NCBI GenBank assembly: GCA_035366835.1
Contig: DAOSIS010000005.1
Span: forward strand, 71,895-135,894
Direction of reading: 5' to 3'
DNA: 64,000 nucleotides
From: UBA6109 sp035366835
Lineage (GTDB): Bacteria; Desulfobacterota; Syntrophia; Syntrophales; UBA6109
Made by a program: the position numbers and the translations under genes. Shown here one piece after another: positions 36,328 through 45,367 of this stretch. The notes below the pieces were generated by a model, which saw only the letters and a program-made list of their open reading frames with translations, had not been told where the DNA came from and ran no database searches. Numbering within the stretch: the first letter of the stretch is position 1; each line of letters opens with the position of its first letter.

Positions 36328-36439
36328 ATGCCTCCAGCGAATCCTCATTGTTTTTCTTAAGTAATATCATAAGTTAAGAGTACGGCAGGGTGATCCCCCG
36401 CGGGCGGGGCGCCGGCCGATTTTTCGCGAAGGAACCTTC

Positions 36440-37840
36440 ATGCACGGCTTTCCCGACGCGGTCGCACTCTCGAGGCTGCAATTCGCGTTTACGGCCATGT
36501 TCCACATCATCTGGCCGGTGGTGACGATCGGCCTGAGCCTCTTCCTGGTATTTCTCGAGGTCCGCTGGATGGGGACCGGGAAGGAGGAATACCTCCGCCA
36601 CGCGAAATACTGGAGCCGGCTGTTCTTCCTCAACGTCGCGATCGGCGTCGTCACCGGCTTTCCCATGGAGTTCCAGTTCGGAACGAACTGGAGCGTCTTT
36701 TCCCGGGCGGGGGGCGACTTCTTCGGTCACATGCTGGGATACGAGGCGGCCATGGCCTTCATGCTCGAGGCCAGCTTCATCGGGATCATGATCTTCGGCT
36801 GGAAGAGGGTCTCTCCCGGGATGCACCTCTTCGCCACTTCCATGGTGGCGCTCGGGGCGTCCCTTTCAGCCTTCTGGATCATGGTGGCCAATTCGTGGAT
36901 GCAGACGCCCCGGGGCGGGTTCTTCGATCAGGGGAAATTCGTCGTCACCAGTCACCTGCAGGCCATCTTCAACCCCGATATGATGTGGAGCGTTCCCCAC
37001 ATGTGGGTGGCCGCCCTCGAGATCTCCGCCTTCGCGGTGGGAGGGCTGAGCGCCTGGTATCTCTCCAGGGGCAGGCATACCGCCTTCTTCCTGGCTTCCT
37101 TCAAATGGGCCGTTGTCGCCGCAATCGTGATCGCCCCCCTGCAGATCTGGCTCGGCGACGGCTCGGGAAAGGCGGTGCGGATGTACGATCCCGCCAAACT
37201 GGCCGCGTTCGAGGCCCACTGGCACACCAATCCTTCCGGGGAAGGGGCGCCCTTCGCGGTCCTCGCCTGGCCCGATTCCGAACGCGAGGACAATGCCTGG
37301 TCCATCGAAATCCCCTATGTCCTGAGTCTTCTGACCACCTATTCATCGACCGGGCAGGTCAAGGGACTGAGGGATTTCCCGCGGGAAGACCGTCCGCCCG
37401 TCGTATTGCCCTTCTACGCGTTCCGGATCATGGCGGGCGCGGGATTCGCCCTCCTGGCGCTCGCCGTCTGGACGCTCTGGGTCTGGCGCAGGGAGGGGCT
37501 CGATCCCGGGCGCGTCGCCGCCCGGAAGTGGCTCCTCCGCGCCTGGATGGCGGCCGTCCCGCTCAGTTATCTCGCCATGGAGACCGGATGGTTAACCCGC
37601 GAGATCGGCCGTCAGCCCTGGGTCATTTCCGGAATGCTCAGGACGGCGGAATCGGCCTCTCCCGTCCCGGCCGGAACGGTGGCGGCGTCACTGATCGCCT
37701 TTGTCCTTGTCTATGCCTTTCTCGCCTTCGTTTTTTTCGTCTTTGCACGGCGCATCATCGTCCGCGGGCCTGACCCGCAGGGACCGGGTCCGGCCGTTCG
37801 CGGCCGTTCGGGAGAGGAGGGCGGATATGGAGTGGCTTGA
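36440..37840 (+). CDS. cydA: cytochrome bd quinol oxidase subunit I
   Basis: 466 residues, nine hydrophobic segments. The opening DAVALSRLQFAFTAMFHIIW carries the heme ligand His near residue 20; the second His lies in the GDGSGKAV-adjacent region and Met ligand in the late helices; GRQPWVI is the conserved loop. The Q-loop region is short, resembling CioA-type enzymes. It oxidises quinol and reduces O2 without pumping protons, giving high oxygen affinity. Overlaps cydB by 14 bases. Confidence 0.94.
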   Translation: MHGFPDAVALSRLQFAFTAMFHIIWPVVTIGLSLFLVFLEVRWMGTGKEEYLRHAKYWSRLFFLNVAIGVVTGFPMEFQFGTNWSVFSRAGGDFFGHMLGYEAAMAFMLEASFIGIMIFGWKRVSPGMHLFATSMVALGASLSAFWIMVANSWMQTPRGGFFDQGKFVVTSHLQAIFNPDMMWSVPHMWVAALEISAFAVGGLSAWYLSRGRHTAFFLASFKWAVVAAIVIAPLQIWLGDGSGKAVRMYDPAKLAAFEAHWHTNPSGEGAPFAVLAWPDSEREDNAWSIEIPYVLSLLTTYSSTGQVKGLRDFPREDRPPVVLPFYAFRIMAGAGFALLALAVWTLWVWRREGLDPGRVAARKWLLRAWMAAVPLSYLAMETGWLTREIGRQPWVISGMLRTAESASPVPAGTVAASLIAFVLVYAFLAFVFFVFARRIIVRGPDPQGPGPAVRGRSGEEGGYGVA

Positions 37841-38837
37841 AGCGCACGTCGCCCAGATCTGGTTCCTGATCATCGGCTTCTTCGTTCTCTACTATGCGGT
37901 TGCCGACGGGCTCGGCCTCGGCGTGGGGATGATCTCCCTCTTTTCTCCCGATGAGGCGAAGCGGGGCGTCATGATGGCAAGCCTTCAGAGCACCTGGCAG
38001 GACAACCAGACCTGGCTCGTCCTTCTCGGCGGCATGCTCTTCGGGGCCTTCCCGCTCTTCTACAGCGTGGCCCTTTCCGCCTTCTACGTGCCGATCACCG
38101 TCATGCTCTTCGGTCTGATCTTCCGCGGCTTGGCCTTCGAGTTCCGCGGTCACTCCGAAAGGCCTTCCCGCTGGAGCCTGTCCTTCGGCCTCGGCAGCCT
38201 AGTGACCGCGCTCTGCCAGGGCTTCACGCTGGGGGGGATCTTCTACGGCATCCCCATGGACGGGCAGACCTTTACCGGCACGGTCTGGAGCTGGTTCCAT
38301 CCCTATTCCGTCGTCTTCACCCTGGGCGTGGTCTCCGGCTATGTGATGCTGGGGGCGAACTACCTCATCCTGAAGACGGACGGCGACATCCAGCGAAGCA
38401 GCAGACGGTGTTCCTCCTCCGCCGGCTTTTCGACCCTCGTCGTCTCGGTCGTCATCTATGCCTGGACGATTGCGCGCCATCCCTACATGGCGCGGAAGTG
38501 GACCGCCGCGCCGGAGTTCTTCTCCGTCGCCGCCCTTCCCGCCCTGGCCCTGGTCGCATTCGCCCTGTACCGCCGCGGCCTCGGGCGATCGGAATCGGCG
38601 CCCTTCCTCTGGAACGTGGTCCTGGTCTTCTGCTCCTTCGCCGGCATTTCCGTCGGCTTCTACCCCTACATCATTCCCAACATGGTGACGATTCAGAACG
38701 CCGCGGTATCCTCTCCCCGGACGCTGATCTTCATGCTCGCCGCGATCGCCGTTCTGCTCCCCGTCATCCTCGTTTATACGGGCTACAAACACTGGCTCTT
38801 TCGCGGGAAGGCTGTGGGAGGCGGTTATGGGGATTAG
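37827..38837 (+). CDS. cydB: cytochrome bd quinol oxidase subunit II
   Basis: 336 residues, about eight membrane helices; FFVLYYAVADGLGLGVGMIS and the DNQTWLVLLGGMLFGAFPLF segment match CydB. ATG at 37827 has GGAGAGGAGG upstream within the end of cydA. No cydX-like small subunit is evident after it; a dispersed repeat follows instead. Confidence 0.93.
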   Translation: MEWLEAHVAQIWFLIIGFFVLYYAVADGLGLGVGMISLFSPDEAKRGVMMASLQSTWQDNQTWLVLLGGMLFGAFPLFYSVALSAFYVPITVMLFGLIFRGLAFEFRGHSERPSRWSLSFGLGSLVTALCQGFTLGGIFYGIPMDGQTFTGTVWSWFHPYSVVFTLGVVSGYVMLGANYLILKTDGDIQRSSRRCSSSAGFSTLVVSVVIYAWTIARHPYMARKWTAAPEFFSVAALPALALVAFALYRRGLGRSESAPFLWNVVLVFCSFAGISVGFYPYIIPNMVTIQNAAVSSPRTLIFMLAAIAVLLPVILVYTGYKHWLFRGKAVGGGYGD

Positions 38838-38852
38838 CGGAAGGGGTCGGGT

Positions 38853-38965
38853 GAATCCGGCAGCGAGCGCATCCCCCGCGGCTTGCCACGGGGTAAGCGA
38901 GCGAATCCTGTTTGAGATCCCTTCCTTGGGAATCGAAGATTCTCCGGAGAGCTTCGATTTGTCGT
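38853..38965. repeat. dispersed ~100-bp repeat, copy 2
   Basis: Near-identical to the copy at 20736. The stem at 38874-38893 keeps pairing through paired changes relative to copy 1 (A-T to G-C, T-G to C-G), with one new mismatch. It lies between cydB and the prenyltransferase gene. Confidence 0.75.
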
Positions 38966-39002
38966 GCCATCTCGAAACGCCATCGGCAGATAGGAATGGA
39001 AA

Positions 39003-39980
39003 ATGCGAGTAAAGTCCATGAGATCGAATACTTCTTTTCTTTGGGGCACCGACGCGAAAGACCGGTCGAAAATCGGCATCTGGTTTCAGGCCTTCCGCTT
39101 TCATTACGTGCCGCCCAGCTTCCTGCCCGCGATGATCTGCAGCCTCATCGCGTGGACGAACGGAGGGATCCGCGATCTGGGGGCCTTGCTGCTTGTCATT
39201 GCAGGCGTCACGATCAATCACGTCGGCCTCAATATGCTCGACGACGTCTGCGACTACCGCCATTCGGTCGACGATCGGATGGGGGGGGAAAAGAATCCCT
39301 ATACGGGGGGAAGCGGCGTCCTGACCTCGGGACTGCTTTCCGCAAAGCAGATGATTTTCGCGTCCTCGCTGTGCTTCGCCGTCACGGCAACCATCGGCTT
39401 CTATCTGGCGTTCGTCAAGGGGTGGGTGGTGCTGGCGCTCGGCCTCTTCGGGCTTTTCTGCTCGATCTTCTACACGCTTCCGCCGGTCAAATTCGGGTAC
39501 AGGGGGCTGGGCGAGCTGGGACTGCTCGTGAATTTCGGACCCGTCATCGGTCTCGGGGCCTATTACGTGCAGAGCGGCGACCTGTCCGCCGAGCCGCTGG
39601 TGATTTCACTCGTTCTGGGTTTCATGATGTGGTCCATGATCGTCATCAACGAGATCCCCGACTACGACAGCGACCGCGCCGGGGGGAAGATGAACCTGGT
39701 GGCCCGCTGCGGAAAGGAAACGGGAATCGTGCTCTACATCGCGGGATTGGCCTGCGCCTATGGGATCCTGGTCGCCTCGGTGCTGTTCGGGATCGCGCCC
39801 GCCACCGTCCTCCTGGGTCTGCTGAGCCTTCCGCTCGCCCTGAAATCGATCGGCATCCTGCGGGCGAACTACCGGGACAGCGTCGCCATGACCCCGGCCA
39901 ATCTGCTGATGATCCGGGTTCACCTCGTGACGGGACTTGCACTGATTGCGGCCTATGCCTTGCACCTGGCGGGCATCTGA
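39003..39980 (+). CDS. UbiA/MenA-family prenyltransferase
   Basis: 325 residues, about nine membrane helices. Two aspartate-rich motifs are visible: NMLDDVCDYRHSVD (first) and NEIPDYDSDRAGGK (second), which bind Mg-prenyl diphosphate. The second motif and GGKMNLVARCG resemble 1,4-dihydroxy-2-naphthoate prenyltransferase (MenA), so menaquinone synthesis is plausible given the adjoining quinol oxidases. AGGA lies seven bases before the ATG at 39003. Confidence 0.85.
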   Translation: MRVKSMRSNTSFLWGTDAKDRSKIGIWFQAFRFHYVPPSFLPAMICSLIAWTNGGIRDLGALLLVIAGVTINHVGLNMLDDVCDYRHSVDDRMGGEKNPYTGGSGVLTSGLLSAKQMIFASSLCFAVTATIGFYLAFVKGWVVLALGLFGLFCSIFYTLPPVKFGYRGLGELGLLVNFGPVIGLGAYYVQSGDLSAEPLVISLVLGFMMWSMIVINEIPDYDSDRAGGKMNLVARCGKETGIVLYIAGLACAYGILVASVLFGIAPATVLLGLLSLPLALKSIGILRANYRDSVAMTPANLLMIRVHLVTGLALIAAYALHLAGI

Positions 39981-40068
39981 CAGGCTGCTGAAGAACGCCC
40001 GTCTGCTGCGTTTCCCCTCCGACCGAGGCGACAGCCCGACAAGCCCGGTTCCCGGGACCGGAAGGGGG

Positions 40069-40941
40069 TCACCGATCGGCGAGGGATGAAAGAAAGGCCA
40101 TCAGATTGGTCTTCTTGTTCTTGATGCCGAATTTGGCGCGGAGGTTCTTGCGGTGGAAGTCGACCGAGGTGGCGGAGATGTTCAGGATGTCGGTCATCTC
40201 TTTGGTCGTCTTCCCCTCCTTGAGAAGATTGGCGACCTGTATTTCCCGCGGTGTCAGGTCCAGATAAGCTGAGGTCAGCGTGCACAGGAAGGGAGACACG
40301 ATGTCCCGGAGGTTTCTTTCGATGATCTCGACCTGGGCCAGCTGACTTTCATTGAGCTGGAGGTGCTTCAGATTCTCGATGTGCGGGAGGATCAGTTTCC
40401 GGACATTCGCCAGGACCTGCTCTTCCAGCGTTGCCTTGTCCTGCTCCCGGTGCTGGAGCAGGACCTTCAGCGCCGTGTTGGCCTCCTCCAGGGATCGGGA
40501 CTTCAGCTCCAGCGCCTGCTCCCGCTCCTTGAGCGCCTTTTCCGCCGCCTGGCGCTCCCTCCGTTCGTCGGCTTCCTGGAGCGCCCGCGTCACGACCGAT
40601 GCGAGGCGTGACAAGCGGCTCTTGAGGACGTAATCCGTCGCTCCCTGTTTGAGGAGGGCGATGGCCGTTTCCTCGCCCAGTGCCCCCGAAACGAATACGA
40701 ACGGCACGTTCGGGCACTTGTTCACGGCGATCTTCAGCGCCGAGAGGCCGTCGAACTGGGGCAGGGAATAGTCCGAGAGGATGATGTCAGGGGGAAATTG
40801 ATCGAGTGCTTCGACGAAGGATGGCCGGTCGCACACGCATTTCGACTCGAAGACCGCACCGGCCTCCCGGAGTTCGAACTGGATCAAATCGGCATCCGCC
40901 GATACATCTTCCAGGATCAGGATGCGCATGTCTTTACTCAT
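40069..40941 (-). CDS. response regulator with receiver, coiled coil and LuxR-type HTH
   Basis: 290 residues. The receiver domain (1-120) has LILEDVSAD, the phospho-acceptor in IILSDYSLPQFDG, VSGAL and the lysine in YVLKSRL. A long coiled coil (about 120-210, RRERQAAEKALKEREQALEL and following) links it to a GerE/LuxR DNA-binding domain (LTPREIQVANLLKEGKTTKE and SATSVDFHRKNLRAKFGIKN). DNA-bound dimers of this class read inverted repeats. It has no neighbouring kinase and is a possible, unproven, candidate for the palindromes near cydAB. Confidence 0.9.
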   Translation of the reverse strand: MSKDMRILILEDVSADADLIQFELREAGAVFESKCVCDRPSFVEALDQFPPDIILSDYSLPQFDGLSALKIAVNKCPNVPFVFVSGALGEETAIALLKQGATDYVLKSRLSRLASVVTRALQEADERRERQAAEKALKEREQALELKSRSLEEANTALKVLLQHREQDKATLEEQVLANVRKLILPHIENLKHLQLNESQLAQVEIIERNLRDIVSPFLCTLTSAYLDLTPREIQVANLLKEGKTTKEMTDILNISATSVDFHRKNLRAKFGIKNKKTNLMAFLSSLADR

Positions 40942-40978
40942 GTTCCATCCTCCACCCTTCCGTAGGAAAATAGCAAGA

Positions 40979-41008
40979 AGAGGGCAGCTTCGTCAAGGAC
41001 TGCCCTCT
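40979..41008 (-). terminator. rho-independent terminator after the universal stress gene
   Basis: On the minus strand AGAGGGCAG pairs with CTGCCCTCT (9 bp, 12-base loop), followed by TTCTTGCTATTTT. It separates the stress-protein gene from the downstream response-regulator gene. Confidence 0.7.
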
Positions 41009-41043
41009 CGGTTCCTGGTGCGACCGCATGGATTCCCCCCGGA

Positions 41044-41490
41044 TCACTTGACCACGATCACGGAGCACTTGGCCCCGCGGACGACTCTTTCGGCGACGCT
41101 TCCGAGCAGAAGTTTCTTCAATCCCTTTTTCCCCTGCGAGGCGATGACGATCAGGTCGATCTTCTTCTTCCTCTGTTCGTCGATGATGACCTCCGAAGGA
41201 TAACCCATTTGCACGTCATATACAACTTCTACCTTCCTGCCGGCCGTTACGGCCGCGGCCTGCTTCGCGAGGCGTTCCCTGGACGTCTTCACCGCCTCTC
41301 TTTCCACCTGTTGGAGAAGCGAGGTGTCGATGCAGTAATCCGCACCGCACTGCTGAAACCGCTCGTCGATCACGTGGAGCAGATAAATCTTCGCCCCCTT
41401 CTCTTCGGCAATGTCCACGGCCTTCTTCAAGGCCTTGTCGGAAAATGAAGAAAAGTCGGTAGGAACCAGGATTCTCTTCGGCGTAAACAT
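41044..41490 (-). CDS. universal stress protein (UspA family)
   Basis: 148 residues. It begins PKRILVPTDFSSFSDKALKK and ends with the nucleotide-binding pattern GSQGKKGLKKLLLGSVAERV in slightly altered form (ASQGKKGL...GSVAERVVRGAKCSVIVV), as in ATP-binding Usp proteins. AGGAG precedes the ATG at 41490. Probably stress- or starvation-induced. Confidence 0.93.
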   Translation of the reverse strand: MFTPKRILVPTDFSSFSDKALKKAVDIAEEKGAKIYLLHVIDERFQQCGADYCIDTSLLQQVEREAVKTSRERLAKQAAAVTAGRKVEVVYDVQMGYPSEVIIDEQRKKKIDLIVIASQGKKGLKKLLLGSVAERVVRGAKCSVIVVK

Positions 41491-41712
41491 GGTCTTATCT
41501 CCTTTCCGGTTCAAGATCACAAGCCGTCCATCCCTTCACCCTCATGACATCTCCCTTTTTTTAAAATAGGAATGGCCGCCGCCTTTGGCAACAGGACGGC
41601 GCAGATTTGCCGAGACGCGTCGAGAGCGGGATTGCCGCACTCCGCAGGCGGTGGCAATGCTCTCTCCAGGCGGCGCCGCAATTCACCGGGGAGAAACGCA
41701 TGCGCTACGTTC

Positions 41713-41802
41713 TCCTTCAACTTCGTCGAGGATGCCGCCAAGGAAGCACTCCATGCAGCGGCTTACGAGCGGGGCATGGGGATACTGGCCACGAAGCCCT
41801 TG
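41713..41802 (+). pseudogene. possible aldo/keto reductase fragment
   Basis: The 41491-41883 gap has no intact gene, but one frame here reads FSFNFVEDAAKEALHAAAYE then RGMGILATKPL. That resembles the 'return to strand, GxGxxxMKPL' part of aldo/keto reductases. Nothing of the rest is present. Weakly supported. Confidence 0.3.
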
Positions 41803-41883
41803 CCGGAAACGTTCTTCAGCTTGACCGAAGCCCTTTTTGCGAATAACATCGGAACATCCGCCGTTCGATGACAAGGAGGCGCG

Positions 41884-44800
41884 GTGAACAGAATCCGAAT
41901 CCTCAAGGTCGCGTCGAGCCTGCCGTTCCTGATCGTGGCGGGATTGTTCTGCCTCTACCTGATATGCGGCTTTTTCCTCGTCGATCCGCTGGCCCAGAAA
42001 CTCCTGCCCTGGGTGGGCGAGACCAAACTCGCCAGCCGTCTGAGCGCGCAGCAGGTGAAGTTCAACCCCCTCACGTTCGAAGTCACCGTGGACGGCCTGA
42101 AGCTGGCCGAGCGGAACGGCAATCTCCTAGCGGGTTTCGACCGTCTCTACCTCAACATCGGCACCACGGGGCTGTTCCGCTGGGCCTGGCGCATTCAGGA
42201 TGTCCAGCTTCAACGCCCGCAGGTGGTCTTCGTGTCGCTGCCTGAAGGCAAGTCCAACTGGTCGGCCCTCGCGGACAGGCTCGGTGGGGGCAAGACCGCG
42301 GGAAAGAAGGAGCCGGGCGGCGCCACGGCGCGGGTGCTGGTCGATCACATCAAGATCGCCGACGGCGACATCGAGTTCACCGACGCGGCCCGCGAGGGTC
42401 CCCCGTTCAAAGCCGCGCTGAAGCCGCTCGGGATCGAGCTCGACGGCCTGTCCACGCTGCTCGATGACCGCGGCAATTACCAGATTGCCGCCCGACTGCC
42501 GGAGCAGGGCGGCACGCTGACCCTGAAGGGCGACATCAGCCTGAACCCGCTTTCGTCCAAGGGCGAAATCGCCCTCGCGGGGATCGGGCTCGCGGAGCTG
42601 CAGCGCGCCGACAAGGCCCGCCGCAATTTCGAGGTGACATCGGGAACGCTGGCCGCCGGCCTGCGCTATCGCTTCGCCTTGGTGAAAGGCGAGACGGGTT
42701 CCGGGGCACCCTCGCTTCAGATCGACGACGCGAATCTCAGCGTCCTGAATTTCGCGCTCGCGCCGCGGGGCGGCGCGCCCCTGCTGGAACTCGCCGAGGC
42801 GCGGATCGGCAATGCAAACCTCGATCTGACGCAGCGGCGCGTCGAAGTGGCGAGCGTGAGCCTGACCGGGGGCAAGCTGGCCGCCACCCGCGATGCCGAG
42901 GGCGGACTGGACTGGCAGACGCTGTTTGCCGCAGGGAATCGGAGGCCCGACCCCGCGCCCGCGGCCGCTGCGGAAACGGCGCCCGAAAAGGCCGCAGCGG
43001 CGCAGCCGTGGAAGATCGGCGTGCGGGAAATCCGGATGTCCGACTGGGCGGCGCGCTTTACGGACCGGGGATTTGCGAAGCCGCTCGTCGTCACCGCCGC
43101 GGGTTTCGCGATGACGGCAGCGCTTTCGGGCGAGGCGGGCGCAAAGACGGAGATCGAAGTCGGTCCCGTGAATGCGGCCCTTGGACCGGTCAGGGTGTTG
43201 TCCGGAACGGGAGAGGCGGCGGCCCTGCAGCGCGCCGCCCTGGTCGACGCGAAGCTGAGTCTGGCGGCGAACCGTCTCGCCATCGAAGCCGTGGAGTTGA
43301 GCGGCCTGCGCACGGCCGTGATCCTGAGCAAGGACAAGACCCTCAACTGGGCGGAGATCCTGAAGAAGGCGCCGGACGCTCCGGTTCCCGCGCCGGCCAA
43401 GCGCGCCGCGGTCAATCCGGCCGCAGGGGACAAACCCGGCATGGACGTGCAGCTGGCGCGCTTCAGTCTGGACGGGATCGAGGTCGGCATTGCGGACCGG
43501 TCGGCCGGTGAGCCGGTTGTCCTCGACATCACCAGGGGTTTTGCGAGGGCGAAGGACCTCAGCCTCGATCTGAACAGGGCCGTGCCGATTCAGGCCGGCT
43601 TCGGCGTCAAGCAGGGCGGCAGCTTCAGCGCCGGCGGCACGATCGTCCCGGCCAAGGCGTCGGGCAGGCTCGACCTCAAACTTACCGGCTTCGCGCTGAA
43701 GCCCTTCGATCCCTACGTCAACCGCTTCGCAAAACTGGACCTGAATTCGGGCACGGTCTCCACCAGCGGAAAGCTCGCCTTCGCGCGGGCCGAAAAGGGG
43801 ACGAAGGTGGATTTCGCCGGAAGCTTCGCGGTGGACAAGCTCGCCCTCACCGAAGAGGAAATCGGTGAGGCGTTCTTCAACTGGGAGAAGCTGTATTCCG
43901 ACAAGCTGGAGTTCAGTCTGAATCCAAACCGACTGCACATGAACGAGCTCGTGGTGGACAATCCCTTCGCCAAGGTCATCATTTTCGAAGACAAGTCGAT
44001 CAACCTGAAGCGCATTCTGCGCGGCTCCGGGCCGGCGGGCGATGTGGCGCCCAAGGAACCGGCCACGGCCAAGGCCCCGCCGAAGGCGGAGGCGCCCGAT
44101 GAGGCCCCCGCGTTTCCCGTCGCCATCGACCGCGTGCGCATTACCAGCGCCGATGCCGAGTTTGCGGACCTCTCCCTGAGGCCGCAGTTCGGAACGAAGA
44201 TGCACGACCTCAGCGGCGTCGTCACGGGGATCTCCAATGACCGGGCAACGACGGCCCTGGCGGAGCTCGACGGCAAGGTGGACGAATTCGGCCTGGCCCG
44301 CATCCGCGGCTCGATCCAGCCCTTCCGGCCGACCGATGCTACGGACATGAGACTGACCTTCCGCAATCTCGAAATGACCAGGCTGACGCCCTATGCGGCG
44401 AAATTCGCCGGGCGAAGGGTCGATTCCGGGAAGCTTGCGGTGGATCTCGAATACAAGATCAAACAGCGGCAGCTGGCGGCCGAGAACAAGATCGTCATCG
44501 ACAGGATCAAGCTCGGCGAGCGGGTCGACAGCCCGGACGCCCTGAATCTTCCGCTCGACCTCGCGATTGCGATCCTGGAGGACACCAACGGCGTCATCGA
44601 CCTGGATCTGCCGATTTCTGGCAACCTCGACGATCCGGAATTCAGCTACGGCAGGATCGTCTGGAAGGCCTTCGTCAACGTGCTGACCAAGGTGGTGACC
44701 GCGCCTTTCCGCGCGCTCGGCAACCTGCTCGGCATCCGTTCCGAGAAGCTCGATGCGGTGGAGTTCGACGCCGGGGTGGCGACCCTGCTGCCGCCCGAGC

Positions 44801-45318
44801 GGGAGAAGCTCAAGGAGGTGGGCCAGGCGCTCGCCAAGCGGCCCGCGCTGACGCTGTCGATCGCGCCGGCCTATGCCCCGAAGGCCGACACCCGTGCGCT
44901 CCAGGAGCTGCGGATTCGGCGCGATGTCGCCGCGCGCATGGAACTGCGCCTGGAGGCAGGCCAGGAACCCGGCCCGGTCGACACCACCAACCCCCGTGCG
45001 CAGAGGGCCCTGGAGGACCTGTACGGCGAGCGGTTTGAAAAACAGGGCGGGCTGAAGGCCGTCCGGTCCGAACAGGAGAAGGCCGGCAGCGGTGCGATGC
45101 CGCTTCACGCCGAGATCCTGGAGCGCCTGACGGCGCAGATCCCCGTGACCGACGCCGAACTGAACCGGCTGGCGCAGGCGCGCGGCGAAGCGGTGAAACA
45201 GGCGCTGGTATCGCTGGGCAAGATGGATGAAGCCAGGATTGCCGTGGGTGCCCCGGTGACGGAAGAGGCGGACGGCAGGGTCGTCCAGAGCAAGATGAAC
45301 CTGGGGACGGGCAAGTAA
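41884..45318 (+). CDS. giant DUF748/AsmA-like envelope protein
   Basis: 1,144 residues. An N-terminal membrane anchor (LPFLIVAGLFCLYLICGFFL) is followed by long beta-rich AsmA/DUF748-like repeats: VTVDGLKLAERNGNLLAGFD early, and EFGLARIRGSIQPF plus RLTPYAAKFAGRRVDSGKLA late. A C-terminal OmpA-like part (FDAGVATLLPPEREKLKEVG, then LRIRRDVAARMELRL) follows. The family resembles bridge-like lipid transfer proteins of the periplasm (TamB/YhdP relatives), and lipid transport is an inference. Alanine-rich linkers separate the blocks. Confidence 0.85.
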   Translation: MNRIRILKVASSLPFLIVAGLFCLYLICGFFLVDPLAQKLLPWVGETKLASRLSAQQVKFNPLTFEVTVDGLKLAERNGNLLAGFDRLYLNIGTTGLFRWAWRIQDVQLQRPQVVFVSLPEGKSNWSALADRLGGGKTAGKKEPGGATARVLVDHIKIADGDIEFTDAAREGPPFKAALKPLGIELDGLSTLLDDRGNYQIAARLPEQGGTLTLKGDISLNPLSSKGEIALAGIGLAELQRADKARRNFEVTSGTLAAGLRYRFALVKGETGSGAPSLQIDDANLSVLNFALAPRGGAPLLELAEARIGNANLDLTQRRVEVASVSLTGGKLAATRDAEGGLDWQTLFAAGNRRPDPAPAAAAETAPEKAAAAQPWKIGVREIRMSDWAARFTDRGFAKPLVVTAAGFAMTAALSGEAGAKTEIEVGPVNAALGPVRVLSGTGEAAALQRAALVDAKLSLAANRLAIEAVELSGLRTAVILSKDKTLNWAEILKKAPDAPVPAPAKRAAVNPAAGDKPGMDVQLARFSLDGIEVGIADRSAGEPVVLDITRGFARAKDLSLDLNRAVPIQAGFGVKQGGSFSAGGTIVPAKASGRLDLKLTGFALKPFDPYVNRFAKLDLNSGTVSTSGKLAFARAEKGTKVDFAGSFAVDKLALTEEEIGEAFFNWEKLYSDKLEFSLNPNRLHMNELVVDNPFAKVIIFEDKSINLKRILRGSGPAGDVAPKEPATAKAPPKAEAPDEAPAFPVAIDRVRITSADAEFADLSLRPQFGTKMHDLSGVVTGISNDRATTALAELDGKVDEFGLARIRGSIQPFRPTDATDMRLTFRNLEMTRLTPYAAKFAGRRVDSGKLAVDLEYKIKQRQLAAENKIVIDRIKLGERVDSPDALNLPLDLAIAILEDTNGVIDLDLPISGNLDDPEFSYGRIVWKAFVNVLTKVVTAPFRALGNLLGIRSEKLDAVEFDAGVATLLPPEREKLKEVGQALAKRPALTLSIAPAYAPKADTRALQELRIRRDVAARMELRLEAGQEPGPVDTTNPRAQRALEDLYGERFEKQGGLKAVRSEQEKAGSGAMPLHAEILERLTAQIPVTDAELNRLAQARGEAVKQALVSLGKMDEARIAVGAPVTEEADGRVVQSKMNLGTGK

Positions 45319-45367
45319 TCCTCGCCCCGGGACCGCACTTCCGACGAAAGGGGTTCCTGCGGAACGA

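Noticed and set aside
41572..41871. A 99-residue open frame upstream of the DUF748-like gene
   Set aside because: No ribosome-binding site, biased composition in the first half and only a short aldo/keto-reductase-like stretch; listed as a fragment, not a gene.
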